From positions 19,615,003 to 19,679,002 of the forward strand of contig NC_091323.1 in the NCBI RefSeq assembly GCF_038502225.1: 64,000 nucleotides of DNA. Reading direction: 5' to 3'. Shown here piece after piece: positions 49,821-61,290 of the stretch. Position numbers and translations under genes: made by a program. The stretch is from Cherax quadricarinatus. Taxonomy: Eukaryota; Arthropoda; Malacostraca; Decapoda; Parastacidae. The notes below the pieces were generated by a model. That model was not told the origin of the DNA. It did not search any database and worked only from the letters and a program-made list of their open reading frames with translations. Numbering within the stretch: position 1 is the first letter of the stretch; every line of letters begins with the position of its first letter.

Positions 49821-51111
49821 TCATCTATTTTCTTGAAGCTTCACGATACCGAACCTTTGTTTAGTTGCATTGCTGGCGAAGATGTCCATCATTTTGATGG
49901 ATATTTCCTCTACAAAATTCCCCTGGAGACCAACAGTACCTTTAGTTCGACGTGTTAAATCTGTCGTAAAAGGATCAGTAGCATGTTCATCGAAAACAAT
50001 TATAGGATGTCTATACATTCTAGTAATATGGTTAACGTGCCTCTTGCATCCAGATTCTAATGCAATATTACGTGGCCATGACAGTCGTTCGAGTAGTGAG
50101 CCATCAACAAGAACGTACGCCATTTCTCTTTCGGATGGCTGAGACATGTCAGCGACGTTACCTACTGTCCAAATTTCGTGAGCAGCTGCTAGCTTATGGA
50201 CCTCTCAAAGAATTCTAAAACTTGAATAATGCTGAAGGGTGGCCGCCCAGCTCATACATGGATAAATCTACTCTACTGATGGTAAATTCAGTTGATGTTA
50301 CCAAACGCTGAAAGTGTAACAGCGGATCCACGTTCATTTGCTCACAATTAATTTTAGCAGAAACCTTCGTGCCCATAATGATAACATGCTCCCTTTCCTG
50401 CATATGCAGTCCACAACTTTATTCACCAACACTGGTTCGAGGATTGTACAACCCAATTCTTTTGCTTTGTCCGTATTTACAATCTTATCGGTTTGTAACA
50501 CCAGAGGAATTGGCATAGATTCGCACCTGCACTAAATGGATTTCTGTTCAGAAAAGACTCCAGGAAACAAGTTGTATCCTTGTTGTCTCTTGTCTGTCTT
50601 GTTTCTATCATAACCTGTTGTTGTTCGCTTGTCAGATACTCTGCATCAGTTATCTCCTGCATGGCACCATTAAAATCCGCACCTGCTAACTTAGAGAGGA
50701 GCAATTTGTTGATGACCATTTCTCTTGATAATCTGGTTCCAATGTCACTTTGTCGAATAACACGGTGCCCACTTTTGAAAAAAAGCAAAATATATCTGGA
50801 TGCTGACTTTTGAATGAGATCATCTATTGTAGGTAGATTCGCACAAATTTGTATACAAATTGTGCCCAACAACTACGAAATACAGAAACACTTCCTGGAA
50901 AGAGCGGAGACGACCTTCCCGATTTTCTGTTCTTTCTGATTGCATTTAAGTGGCGAAGAACATCAAACGTCTCCGAGTACGTCGAGCAGAGATTTCCAGC
51001 CCGATCATCATATATTGCAGTCTTTTTGTCATCGTTTTTGTCGGACCTTGTCAAATCGTTTTTGTCGGACCTTGTCAAACCTGACCAAAAATCATCTGAT
51101 GAGTAAGACAT
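49821..51111 (-). pseudogene. Decayed gene of an unrecognised family, five frame pieces
   Basis: Minus-strand pieces in 5'-to-3' order are 51111-50824, 50872-50477, 50516-50334, 50403-50215 and 50147-49821. Readable phrases include RLSREMVINKLLLSKLAGAD, TSEQQQVMIETRQTRDNKD, FLESFLNRNPFSAGANL, VNTDKAKELGCTILEPVLVN, KINCEQMNVDPLLHFQRLV, YVLVDGSLLERLSWPRN and PIIVFDEHATDPFTTDLTRR. I have the impression of uncharacterised animal proteins with a VxDGGSLLxRxxW-type motif, but I cannot name a function. Codon sense persists across four frame breaks, so this is a recent pseudogene or a gene with sequence errors. No introns with clear GT/AG boundaries were found. Confidence 0.6.
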
Positions 51112-51230
51112 GTATGTGCAACACTAGGTATCTTTATTGACGGAACGTATTGCCTGCACTCCAGGCTTCATCAGTCAAAAATGTTTCGTCACATATGATA
51201 CCTAGTGGTGTACATGTCTTACTCATCAAC
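51098..51230. repeat. Inverted stem-loop pair with altered core
   Basis: Outer arms TGATGAGTAAGACATGTATG and ACATGTCTTACTCATCA frame a minus-strand core, CTGATGAAGCCTGGAGTGC then AGGCAATACGTTCCGTCAATAAAG. GGCGAAACG has become GGCAATACG. Outer arms are about 32 bases and imperfect. Confidence 0.72.
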
Positions 51231-51627
51231 TTATAATTTATAATATAATAGGGGATACTTACTGGTTTATAGGTTCCGAGATATTACAGGCTGGAACATT
51301 TTCCTACAGTAATGATTCATTCATGTTAAAAAAAAAGAAGTCTTTATTGTTGCATTACCCGTGCTCATTTTTAGATATCCTGTAGTTTGTTAAACTGAGC
51401 ATGTAACTTTTAAAAATATTTTTCCACGGCTGGCCAAAGACTAAAAAATAATTTAATTTGAAATTTACATGAAATTTACATGTTAATCTGACAAACCAAA
51501 ATCTTAAATTTTTTTAACAAATGAATGTTGGTCCTCGGCGTACTTTGGCAATAAAATATTGTTTCCGATGTCCGATAGTAAGTGGGTTCTGTCAAAGACA
51601 GTTTAATGTTGCACAATTCGGAAAGGC
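51231..51627. other. Region without a recognised gene
   Basis: AT-rich, nothing identified. Confidence 0.4.
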
Positions 51628-51830
51628 TAACTTAATCTAACATAGCCCAACATAACCCAACATAATCTAACATAGCCTAACGTAACCGACACAATTTAGC
51701 ATAACGAAACGTAACCCAACATAATCTAACATAGACTAACGTAACCGACACAATTTAACATAGCCAAACGTAACCCAACATAATCTAACGTAAGTCAACA
51801 TAATCTAACGTAACAAAACCAAGCTTACTC
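51628..51830. repeat. Degenerate tandem repeat of AACCCAACATAATCTAACATAG
   Basis: About seven copies of TAACCCAACATAATCTAAC interleaved with GTAACCGACACAATTTA, period about 60 bases with a shorter sub-period. All cytosines are on the plus strand with almost no plus-strand G, giving strong strand skew. Confidence 0.7.
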
Positions 51831-52019
51831 CAATATCGCCGAAAATGGAACTGGCGTCTCTATTTACATTGTTGTGACTAGGCGTGTTGATCGACTCAAA
51901 TACTAACTACTGATTGGCCCTGACGCGACATTCGAGCCAAAATAAATACATTATTTTTACTAATACTATATCTCAAAATAGAAATTTGCACGAGAAAAAA
52001 CTACGTATTCCATGGTGTA

Positions 52020-52810
52020 GATTCAGATTTTGCCACCGAAGTGGCTAGTTTATTGTGCACCCCATATCATCCTGTGGATGGTAGCGCAAAGGCATATGGA
52101 TACACAAAAGGCCTAGGAACTAGGCCCCAAAAGGGTTAACGGGAGTACATCTGGATTTATATCTACAGTTCACTTATCTGTAACAAGCAAATTTCGGAAA
52201 TTTGCTTAATATATCTGGTATCTTATTTTTATTAATATCTTTGACCTGTCACATAGGTTATTATACTATCTCTATATTCCTCAGTCAGTGGACAATTAAA
52301 TACACAAGTGTTCAAGATAATAACCATATGGCTGGCCACATAATTTACATTTGGTTTGATCATCATCAGTGTCTCCCAAACTGCCAGAAGCACTTGTAGC
52401 CAAGTCTAAGCCTGGCCACTACAGTCAGTCTGTTCATATTGCAAGTTTATCTATAAACGTACTTATCTACGTTTATGTTATCATAGTGGGTTATAGATCT
52501 CCTCAGACTTCTAACTGCATTCCTTACTGCATTATTTACTTCTCTCCTAATATTATTCCTACTGCAAGACACAGATACACCAAAGTTATATGCTACATTA
52601 TCCTCCAGGGTACTTTTCTTGGCTAATATATCAACTTTATCATGAAGGAGTAATCCAGTGTGTGATGGAATCCATAACAACTGTACATTAATTCCACTTT
52701 CCCGGATTTTTGAGTAACTATACCTGCCTTCTCCAATGAGCAGGTAGACAGGATGCAAGTATCGTAAAATATACAATAATGCCTGAGCTGCGCCGAGGAT
52801 CATCATTCAC
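52020..52810 (-). pseudogene. LINE RNase H C-terminal fragment with 3' UTR
   Basis: The 52447-52806 frame on the minus strand reads INVQLLWIPSHTGLLLHDKV, DILAKKSTLEDNVAYNFGV, RNNIRREVNNAVRNAVRSLR. WIPSHxG..L...VD.LAK is the last conserved block of the RNase H domain in I-clade-type LINEs. The earlier catalytic residues and the whole RT are missing, so it is 5'-truncated. Sequence to the left (52020-52446) is AT-rich and probably 3' UTR. Different in sequence from the 36.7-37.3 kb fragment, so likely a second family. Confidence 0.62.
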
Positions 52811-53104
52811 TAAGAATGAACAGAAAATACTCATCGTGTCAAATTACATAACGTATCAAAAAACGATTACGAGTGAAAAATAAAATAATGAAAGAAAGAA
52901 TTACTATGACTGAAGCAGCAATAAAGATAAATGTTCGAATCTGTACTCTTTCCTTAAAAATAAAATAAATTAAATGTTCCACCAGCTATATTCATCTCGA
53001 TTTTTTATATGTTGTTGGGTATGGCTTATAGAATAAATTATCACAGAGATTGTTTCTAATTCAATTTGTTTCATGTCACACCACAGATTACCTGGGCTAT
53101 TAAT

Positions 53105-53310
53105 GGCGCTGCTGCTGATGATGATGAGGCTACTGTTGCTGTTAATGATGCTATAACTACTGCTGTTACTGCTACTACTACTGATGCTACTACACTTATA
53201 ATAACTTTGTTGTTACTTATACCACCGCTGCTGCTGCTACTACTACTACTAATGCTGCCGCTGTTGCTATTTCTAATGCTTCTACTATTATTGCTACTGC
53301 TGCTGGATCA
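53105..53310. repeat. Degenerate (GCT/ACT)n trinucleotide tract
   Basis: GCTGCTGCTGATGATGATG, then TACTGCTGTTACTGCTACTA-like runs. The 118-residue frame over it (53066-53422) is L/T/A-rich low complexity and not supported as a gene. A similar shorter tract lies at 48315-48400. Confidence 0.75.
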
Positions 53311-53429
53311 ACCAGTACGAAGGGAGCAAGGTGGATTGATACACAAATCTGCAAGTGTGTGGCTCACACTCACTGGGTCGGGGGTTCACGCTGGAATCTT
53401 AAAGACACATCTGATCACTTAAATGAATC

Positions 53430-54565
53430 TTCACCCTATGAAAAATAATTAAATTTAGCTATGCCAATTCTTAATATAAGATAGTTAAATTAATGTATAA
53501 TTTATTATGCATTATACAGAGGATAAAGACACTCAAATGAACCTTGAATATTCGTTGTTTTGCCGAAACTACTTAAATGATAGTGACTAGGTGCGTACTA
53601 AATGCAACGTGAATATTTCAAGAGCACTTAATAGGACTGTGCATTTATTCAACTTAAATAGGAATGTGAATATTTAAATAACAAAAATGACAAACTTCAT
53701 CAAATTCATGGGATTTTTTTATCCAGCAGAATGTACAAGCGAAAAGCTGTTATCCTACCTCAGCTCATTTCAAAGCCTAGCCCTATATAACTACAAATTC
53801 CATTCCCAGGATACAACCCACAACAGTCGATAAACACCCAAGTGCCTCTTTACTGCCAGGTGAACAAGGGCAACGATACAAGATTTGCCCATATGTATCA
53901 ATTCTGCGAAGATTGAACCAGTGTCCTTAGGTTGTAAGCTGAAGTCGTAACCAATGAGCTAGGAGCACTTTTATGACAATGAAGGTAAATAGTCTTATTG
54001 ATAATTATACTATGCCATTAAGATTTAATTCAACATATTTAATAAACGTAAGCTTTGCAATGGCTTAAAAATATTAATAGTCCAATGAATAGGCGTTAAT
54101 TATGCAAAAGCTGCAACTTAAAGTTTCAAGTTGGTGCTTGTTAATGAGCTTTAAGTTGCAGGTTCGAGTACTAAACCGAGAAAAACAAAACAAGTAGGAA
54201 CAACTTTAGATAACAGAACAAATTAAAATATATATTTAGATAGGCAGCACTTGAAAGTAACAGTAACACTTGGCAGTAACAGCAACACCTCGAAGTTGCC
54301 GCATCCACTAAAGGTAACAACGCATCGAGATAACAGCGACGAACGTAAGCTTATTGCAACACCGCAGCAGCACTAACAACATGATGGAGGCGTTAAGTGC
54401 AACTCGAGAAAAGAGCGGCAGCAACCCTGACTGGAGCAACAGGTTGGAGGGCGTGCGAGCCCTCAAGGGCTGACCTAGGCGCCATAACTACCAGTCACCT
54501 GTATTGATTATCTCTAGTGGCGTCACGGGACATAAACCCGTCGAGTCATGACCTCGACGATATAC
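53430..54565. other. Region without a recognised gene
   Basis: AT-rich sequence followed by an AACA-rich stretch with degenerate CAGCAACACC motifs at 54265-54385. Nothing else supported. Confidence 0.4.
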
Positions 54566-55215
54566 ACCCGGATATAGGCAAGACACAAGTTGGACACAGG
54601 TAAAGTATGGGTGAGATACAGGCCGGACACTTGATACAAGTAAAAATACATCTGATATAGTTATATAGAGGCTAATGTATAATATACAGGATATACACGC
54701 TAGTAACAGGCAAGGTGCAGCCAGATATAGCTAAGCTATAGTCAGATACAGCTAAAGTACAGTCAGATACAGATAAGGTACAGTCAGATACAAGTTAAGT
54801 ACAGGCAGACATAGGCGAGATACAGAAAGAATAGATTTTAAAAAATTATTTCCTAAAAATATGTTACATATTTTTTACATATTTATATACAATGTTTTCG
54901 GAATGCCTTTTGTTATGCAGGTTAAATACAGGTAAAATTCAAGCAGATATAAATGAAACACGGAACACAAGCTACATACACGCATAGATGAGATGCAGCA
55001 CACGTAAAATATATGTATTATTCAGGCAAATATTAATAAGATGCAGTACACAAATTGAATATGGGTGAGATACAGAACACAGGTAAGGTACAAATATGTA
55101 AGGCAAAGATACATGCCAAAATTAATAAGAATACAGGTAAGATGCACGGATACAAGCCACGATCGTGAGGAATACAAGTAGAGTACAGTGGGATACAGTC
55201 GAAATACAGATTAAA
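54566..55215. repeat. Degenerate tandem repeat of GATACAGGTAAG-like units
   Basis: Some thirty loosely related 18-24-base units such as AGTCAGATACAGCTAAAGTAC and GGTAAGATGCA, interrupted by an AT-rich stretch at 54835-54920. Old and diverged. Confidence 0.65.
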
Positions 55216-55504
55216 TAATATCAGTTAAGGAGCAGGATACTGATAAAATTCAGAAAACAGGAATGTATGTAAGAATACAGACGTAGCATTAAGATACGAG
55301 CAGGATTCGCTGAGAACACATGGAAGATGGAATACTGGAGAGATACCGCAGACAGGATAACCCAGCTATTGTTGGAGAATATGCATAATGCAAGTAGGGA
55401 AGGATACAGGGGAAAGGGGGTTATGAGCGGTACATGTATAAAGAGCATACAAGAAGTATACAGGAGGTGCACACGCTGTGAAAAGGATACATACATTACA
55501 GTGA

Positions 55505-55604
55505 GGGGGAAAATCAATTTTTTGGCCGATACCGATACTCGATTTAGGCCGATACCGATAGCATCAAAATTAGACGATACCACCGATAATGTGGCACACC
55601 CTTA
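55505..55604 (-). mobile_element. hAT-like transposon terminal fragment, minus strand
   Basis: Read on the minus strand: AAGGGTGTGCCACATTATCG, GTGGTATCGTCTAATTTTG, GCTATCGGTATCGGCCTAAA, TCGAGTATCGGTATCGGCC. It is colinear with the copy at 2796-2905. Orientation is inverted relative to that copy and the two are 52.7 kb apart. No transposase lies between them that would make this one intact element. Confidence 0.6.
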
Positions 55605-56010
55605 ATACATACAGGAGGGATACATACAAACAAGAGGGATAAACAGTTGGGCCACACTTGCAGGAAAGCTGAACAGAAGAGGGATATACATACAGGGAGG
55701 TACACACAAAGAGAGGTACACATATACAGGAAGAATAAACGCAGGAGGGATACACACATACAGGAAGGATAAGCAGTGAATACACACGGACTGGAAGAAT
55801 AAACACAAGAGGGATACACAAAGACTGGAAAGATAAAAGCAGGAGGAATACATACAGACTCGAATGATAAATTCAGGAGGGATACACTCATTATACAGGA
55901 AGGATAAACACAGGAGGAATACACACATGTTAGACAGGAAGGATAAACACGGGAGGGATACATACATTAGACAGGAAGGATAAATACATGGGGGATACAT
56001 ACATTATACA
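55605..56010. repeat. Degenerate tandem repeat of ACAGGAAGGATAAACACAGG units
   Basis: About twelve units of 28-36 bases combining CAGGAGGGATACACACA and GGAAGGATAAACA. The minus strand is open in long cysteine/proline/serine-rich frames (55544-56000) that simply translate the array. Confidence 0.75.
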
Positions 56011-56490
56011 AGAAGACATACAGTCTACAGGAGACACAAAGAGAATAAAGGAGACATACAAGAAATGCACGTTATAAGAGGAAGAGCCTCGATACGGAGA
56101 ACTCCTCGTAAGAAGCTCTTAAAGAGGGACTCTTAAAGAGCATTCTTAAAGAACATCTCTTAAACAGCAACTTTCAAAACGCATCTCCTTCCAGATGGTG
56201 AAACCTGCCGGAATTTTTTTTTCTTCCTGAGATAAAATCAAGTATCCCCCAGTTCTCCAGGCGCTGACGACTATGGATTTATACCTGCAGTATATTCCGG
56301 TGGTCATCGTTCTTATGGACCAGTCCCAGACCTGCTCTCTTTTAAGGCTATTCTATAGATTGCGATTAGTAATCTATAAAACAGTCTTAAAAGATTACTG
56401 ATTAGCACACACTCTGAAGGCCTATTCAATTTTGGATGCACTTTTTCAATGGTATTTACAAAAAATATTCACAGGAGCTTAATAAGACCT

Positions 56491-56496
56491 AATTGA

Positions 56497-56576
<80 letters not shown>

Positions 56577-56577
56577 G
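56491..56577. repeat. (AAT)n microsatellite
   Basis: About 27 uninterrupted AAT units followed by AAGCTAAG. Confidence 0.95.
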
Positions 56578-56636
56578 CTAAGTTATTTTTGAGCGAAGCT
56601 ATGTCCACTACAACAAAAGACACTGGAGCAGGTTGT

Positions 56637-56870
56637 ACACCCGCAAGGTACTTGTCATAAATACATAACAGTATTAGCTATAACAAGTACACCACTGACA
56701 TAGGTACATTAGCACGGTACTTGTCATAAATATATAATAGTACTAGCTATAACAAGTGCACCACAGACATAGATACACCAGCACGGTACTTGTCATAAAT
56801 ACAATTCAGAACTAATAACAAGTGCACCAACCGCGCACGTACACCGGCACGGTACTTGTCAGTTTTTATG
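56637..56870. repeat. Minisatellite, 69-bp unit, about 3.5 copies
   Basis: GGTACTTGTCATAAATA starts at 56647, 56716, 56785 and, in a shortened copy, 56851. Each unit continues with GCTATAACAAGTGCACCAC and ACATAGATACACCAGCAC. Confidence 0.88.
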
Positions 56871-56939
56871 GCACCAACCTTGTAATTATGAAGCGCCATC
56901 GCCGCAAGCAGGTTCACTTGGGGCAAGTGCTTTTGAGAG

Positions 56940-57060
56940 TCGGAGGGGGTGCCGCAATGACAATGAAGGGTTCCTAATTCAAGGAATTTGAGCTACTTTC
57001 TACTTGTATGAAAACTGGTAACTCCCATTCACCAGGCGCTGTATGGTTTAGCGCCTCCAC
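56940..57060 (-). repeat. Dispersed repeat D copy, minus strand
   Basis: GGGTTCCTAATTCAAGGAAT, AACTCCCATTCACCAGGCGC, TGTATGGTTTAGCGCC, matching D in reverse. Confidence 0.55.
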
Positions 57061-57271
57061 ATGAATACTCGTATACTAATAATTACACAAGGGGTAAGTG
57101 TAATAAAAGAACAGTGTATATTTCCTTACAGACTAAAGGGAAACACAATTAACATCACACCTATTTCTGTAAGCTATGATTTTATGAACGAAACATTTAC
57201 TTAACTCACAACAGACTATAACAAACTAAAGTTTATGAAAATGTGATGGACGGACGGTTGTATGTACATAC

Positions 57272-57418
<147 letters not shown>

Positions 57419-57419
57419 G

Positions 57420-58875
57420 AACTTGTGTTTTAGGAAGGGTGACGCCGTAATAATAATTTAACGGACATCAGCGAAAACAGGCTCACTGAGCAACAGGTCG
57501 TGTCCTTCCGACTGAGCTTGTTAATGCTGTTTTACTCATTACTAATACTGCATTTGTTTTTTATTAACCTTAATAAATTCGTTTAATAGCAGTTATTGTG
57601 ACCTTCATCAGATATTTATACTAACCGGCTGCAGTACTTACTTCAGTAATTAGCATTGATGCACCATTTTGCGGTGATGTTTGTTTTGTTACTTCCACTA
57701 ACCTATCATAATCGCTTCACCTCAAACTGAAGACTAGTCTAAAATGTCAACGACAATATTTGTGTGAAGACATTGAATGGTCAGCCATTCAAGACGTACG
57801 TGAATCCTGCAGAAGTTATGATAATGTAAATTAAGTCACTTCTGTAATGAAACTGTCTGTGCATACCTACATGAGTACAGAATCACATTACAAGGATGAC
57901 AGACATTTCAGTGATGTGCTGGTATTCGAACAGATGGTCTTACGATTGTGAGGATGCCAGTTCATCCTTCTGACAACCTAAAATGCTATAAGAATTCTCC
58001 AGCTATAAATCTGGAAAAGTTTTTGCTGCCCACTAACTGCGACTAATACAAGCGATATTTGAAGAATTCCTGACCCCACCAGCAGGCATATGCCTGAGTC
58101 TCCGTTAGTTGATGGCACAAGTCTTACCAGATTTCTGGCTAGAGAGTTCTTGTGACTGTCTATGATGTGACTGGGAGAGGGACGGACTGGCATTCTAACA
58201 ATCCTCAGGTCGTCGATTTAAATCTAGGCATTCCAGTGAATTATTACAAGCTTTCATTGCAAATTTTCAGTACGAGGGCTCAGACGTTTGGACATGATGT
58301 AGATATAAAAATAATAAAATCACTATTAATAATAAACTTATACCCTACATCATTGTGCCATGTCACGTGGCACGGCTGGATCTATGGGTGATGAATCATT
58401 ACTGGCTTGTGTGTCAAAGGGCTGCTTGTTAAGACTAGACTGATTACACTGGTCAACAACAACAATAAAATTTGCTGCCAGAGATATATGAACGTAATTA
58501 TTTTGGGGTTGCTGAATTTGAAAATAACAGTAGGTTTTTTTTTTAAATTGGCTCTAGTTTGTGAGATGGTGCATACCTACCTCAATTAACAGGGAGCTTA
58601 GCCATAACTCGTGTATGTGTACATATAGTGATAATTTGTATATATAGTTTTAATAAAGATTAGAATTTTATTTTTAAATAATTTAATATTTAATGAGAGG
58701 AGTTTTATCAATAACGACCACGTGACAACATTGTAACCCTTATTTCGTTATTTTTTCAGAGAATCATGTGTTCTTCACAAAGCGCCTACTTAAACAATCC
58801 CAATGCATTTTACGGTATTTGTGACGAATACTATTTGCAAAAACAAAGAAAAAAATCACAGATTTTGTAAAACAA
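57420..58875. other. Region without a recognised gene
   Basis: AT-rich sequence with only short frames. Nothing recognised. Confidence 0.4.
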
Positions 58876-58878
58876 AGT

Positions 58879-60508
58879 TTTTTTTTTTTTTTTTTTTCAA
58901 CAAGTCGGCCGTCTCCCACCAAGGCAGGGTGACCCAAAAAAGAAAGAAAATCCCCAAAAAGAAAATACTTTCATCATCATTCAACACTTTCACCACACTC
59001 ACACATTATCACTGCTTTTGCAGAGGTGCTCAGAATACAACAGTTTAGAAGCATATACGTATAAAGATACACAACATATCCCTCCAAACTGCCAATATCC
59101 CAAACCCCTCCTTTAAAGTGCAGGCATTGTACTTCCCATTTCCAGGACTCAAGTCCGACTATATGAAAATAACCGGTTTCCCTGAATCCCTTCACTAAAT
59201 ATTAACCTGCTCACACTCCAACAGATCGTCAGGTCCCAAGTATCATTCGTCTCCATTCACTCCTATCTAACACGCTCATGCACGCTTGCTGGAAGTCCAA
59301 GCCCCTCGCCCACAAAACCTCCTTTACCCCCTCTTTCCAACCCTTTCGAGGACGACCCCTACCCCTCTTTCCTTCCCCTATAGATTTATATGCTTTCCAT
59401 GTCATTCTACTTTGATCCATTCTCTCTAAATGACCAAACCACCTCAACAACCCCTCTTCTGCCCTCTGACTAATGCTTTTATTAACTCCACACCTTCTCC
59501 TAATTTCCACACTCCGAATTTTCTGCATAATATTTACACCACACATTGCCCTTAGACAGGACATCTCCACTGCCTCCAACCGTCTCCTCGCTGCTGCATT
59601 TACCACCCAAGCTTCACATCCATATAAGAGTGTTGGTACTACTATACTTTCATACATTCCCTTCTTTGCCTCCATAGATAACGTTTTTTGACTCCACATA
59701 TACCTCAACGCACCACTAACCTTTTTTCCCTCATCAATTCTATGATTAACCTCATCCTTCATAAATCCATCCGCCGACACGTCAACTCCCAAGTATCTGA
59801 AAACATTCACTTCTTCCATACTCCTCCTCCCCAATTTGATATCCAATTTTTCTTTATCTAAATCATTTGATACCCTCATCACCTTACTCTTTTCTATGTT
59901 CACTTTCAACTTTCTGCCTTTACACACATTCTCAAACTCATCCACTAACCTTTGCAATTTTTCTTTAGAATCTCCCATAAGCACAGTATCATCAGCAAAA
60001 AGTAACTGTGTAAATTCCCATTTTGAATTTGATTCCCCATAATTTAATCCCACCCCTCTCCCGAACACCCTAGCATTTACTTCTTTTACAACCCCATCTA
60101 TAAATATATTAAACAACCATGGTGACATTACACATCCCTGTCTAAGACCTACTTTTACCGGGAAGTATTCTCCCTCTCTTCTACACACCCTAACCTGAGC
60201 CTCACTATCCTCATAAAAGCTCTTTACAGCATTTAGTAACTTACCACCTATTCCATATACTTGCAACATCTGCCACATTGCTCCTCTATCCACTCTATCA
60301 TATGCCTTTTCTAAATCCATAAATGCAATAAAAACTTCCCTACCTTTATCCAAATACTGTTCACATATATGCTTCAACTTGATCTACACATACCCTACCC
60401 ACTCTGAAGCCTCCTTGCTCATCCGCAATCCTACATTCTGTCTTACCTCTAATTCTTTCAATTATAACCCTACCGTATACTTTTCCTGGTATATCTTGCT
60501 TATTTTGA
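58879..60508 (-). pseudogene. RTE-like LINE reverse transcriptase, 5'-truncated, with 3' UTR and poly(A)
   Basis: The minus-strand frame 60377-59229 is open for 382 residues. It shows FIAFMDLEKAYDRVDRGAMW (motif A), VGLRQGCVMSPWLFNIFI (motif B) and LLFADDTVLMGDS (motif C). LKVNIEKSKVMRV, FRYLGVDVSADGF, LLYGCEAW and LLRWFGHLERMD follow. Just upstream (60508-60380), in another frame, DIPGKVYGRVIIERIRGK and CRIADEQGGFRVGR show that one small deletion near 60378 breaks the frame. The endonuclease is absent and the copy starts abruptly near 60508. The 3' end has GGGTCACCCTGCCTTGGTGG on the minus strand, then a poly(A) seen as T19 at 58879-58898. Cognate fragments lie at 26.9-27.3 and 27.5-28.3 kb. 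Confidence 0.87.
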
Positions 60509-60509
60509 A

Positions 60510-61290
60510 GTGATGCTTGGAGAACAAGACAAGTCTTGGGCTCCCCATATGGTTTGCAAAACCTATGTAGAATGCTTACGACAGTGGAAAAATAGGCAAA
60601 GGAAAAGTTTAAACTTCGGTGTGCCTATGCTGAATGTGAAAGGTTTCAACCGATACAGTTTGAAAGTCAAGTTGGAATATCTTGATTTGGAGTCAGCAAG
60701 AAGACCTGTGCCACACAGCAAAGACATTCCCGTACCAGTGTTTACAACACTGCCTGACCTTCCGTCGTCAGATGTTATAAAAACTCAAAGTTTACGATGT
60801 AACACGGGTAATAGCATGGAAAATGAATATGAAGTATGCATTTCAACACCCCAGCACTTTCCCAAGAACTCATTGATCTGATACATGACTTCAGTCTGTC
60901 AAAGCATCTGAACTTTTAGCATCCAGACTAAAAGAAAATAAATCTCAACAAGAAATTAAAATAACAGCTTATCAGACAAGAGAGACTGAACTCCTTTCTT
61001 ACTTCAGCCAAGATAAAGAACTTGTATACTACAATAACATCCCTGGACGTCTTCGAATGGGACTTGAATATCGACCAGGAGACAGGAGGCTGTTTATAAG
61101 ACAGCCCCATTAGGATCTTGAAATGTGTCTTATTGCACATTGGTAACCAATATGTATCTCTTCCAATTCCTCACTTAGCAAAACTTAAAGAATACGAAAA
61201 TATCAAAATGGCCTTGCAGAAGCTTTGTTAGTATAAGCACAAGATGTCTTTTGTGTTGGACTGAAAATGGTAAACTTCTTGCTTGTGTGA
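60510..61290 (+). pseudogene. Decayed gene of an uncharacterised arthropod protein family
   Basis: The frame 60510-60881 reads GEQDKSWAPHMVCKTYVECL, RQWKNRQRKSLNFGVPML, LDLESARRPVPHSKDIPVPV and CISTPQHFPKNSLI. Coding sense continues in other frames: KRTELLPFF-like at about 60985, then DLVYYNNIPGRL, MGLEYRPGDRRLFI, LLHIGNQYVSLPI and LKMVNFLL before fading at about 61290. It looks related to uncharacterised proteins I have seen repeatedly in arthropod assemblies, with conserved CKxC, HC.. and LESARRPVPH motifs. Function is unknown and I do not assign one. At least four frame breaks and several stops are present. It abuts the 5'-truncated end of the RTE copy. Confidence 0.6.

Noticed and set aside
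53066..53422. 118-residue protein
   Set aside because: Low-complexity product of a GCT/ACT trinucleotide tract.
55544..56000. Cysteine/proline/serine-rich minus-strand frames resembling small secreted proteins
   Set aside because: They follow the period of a degenerate tandem repeat and have no consistent signal peptide or unique sequence.
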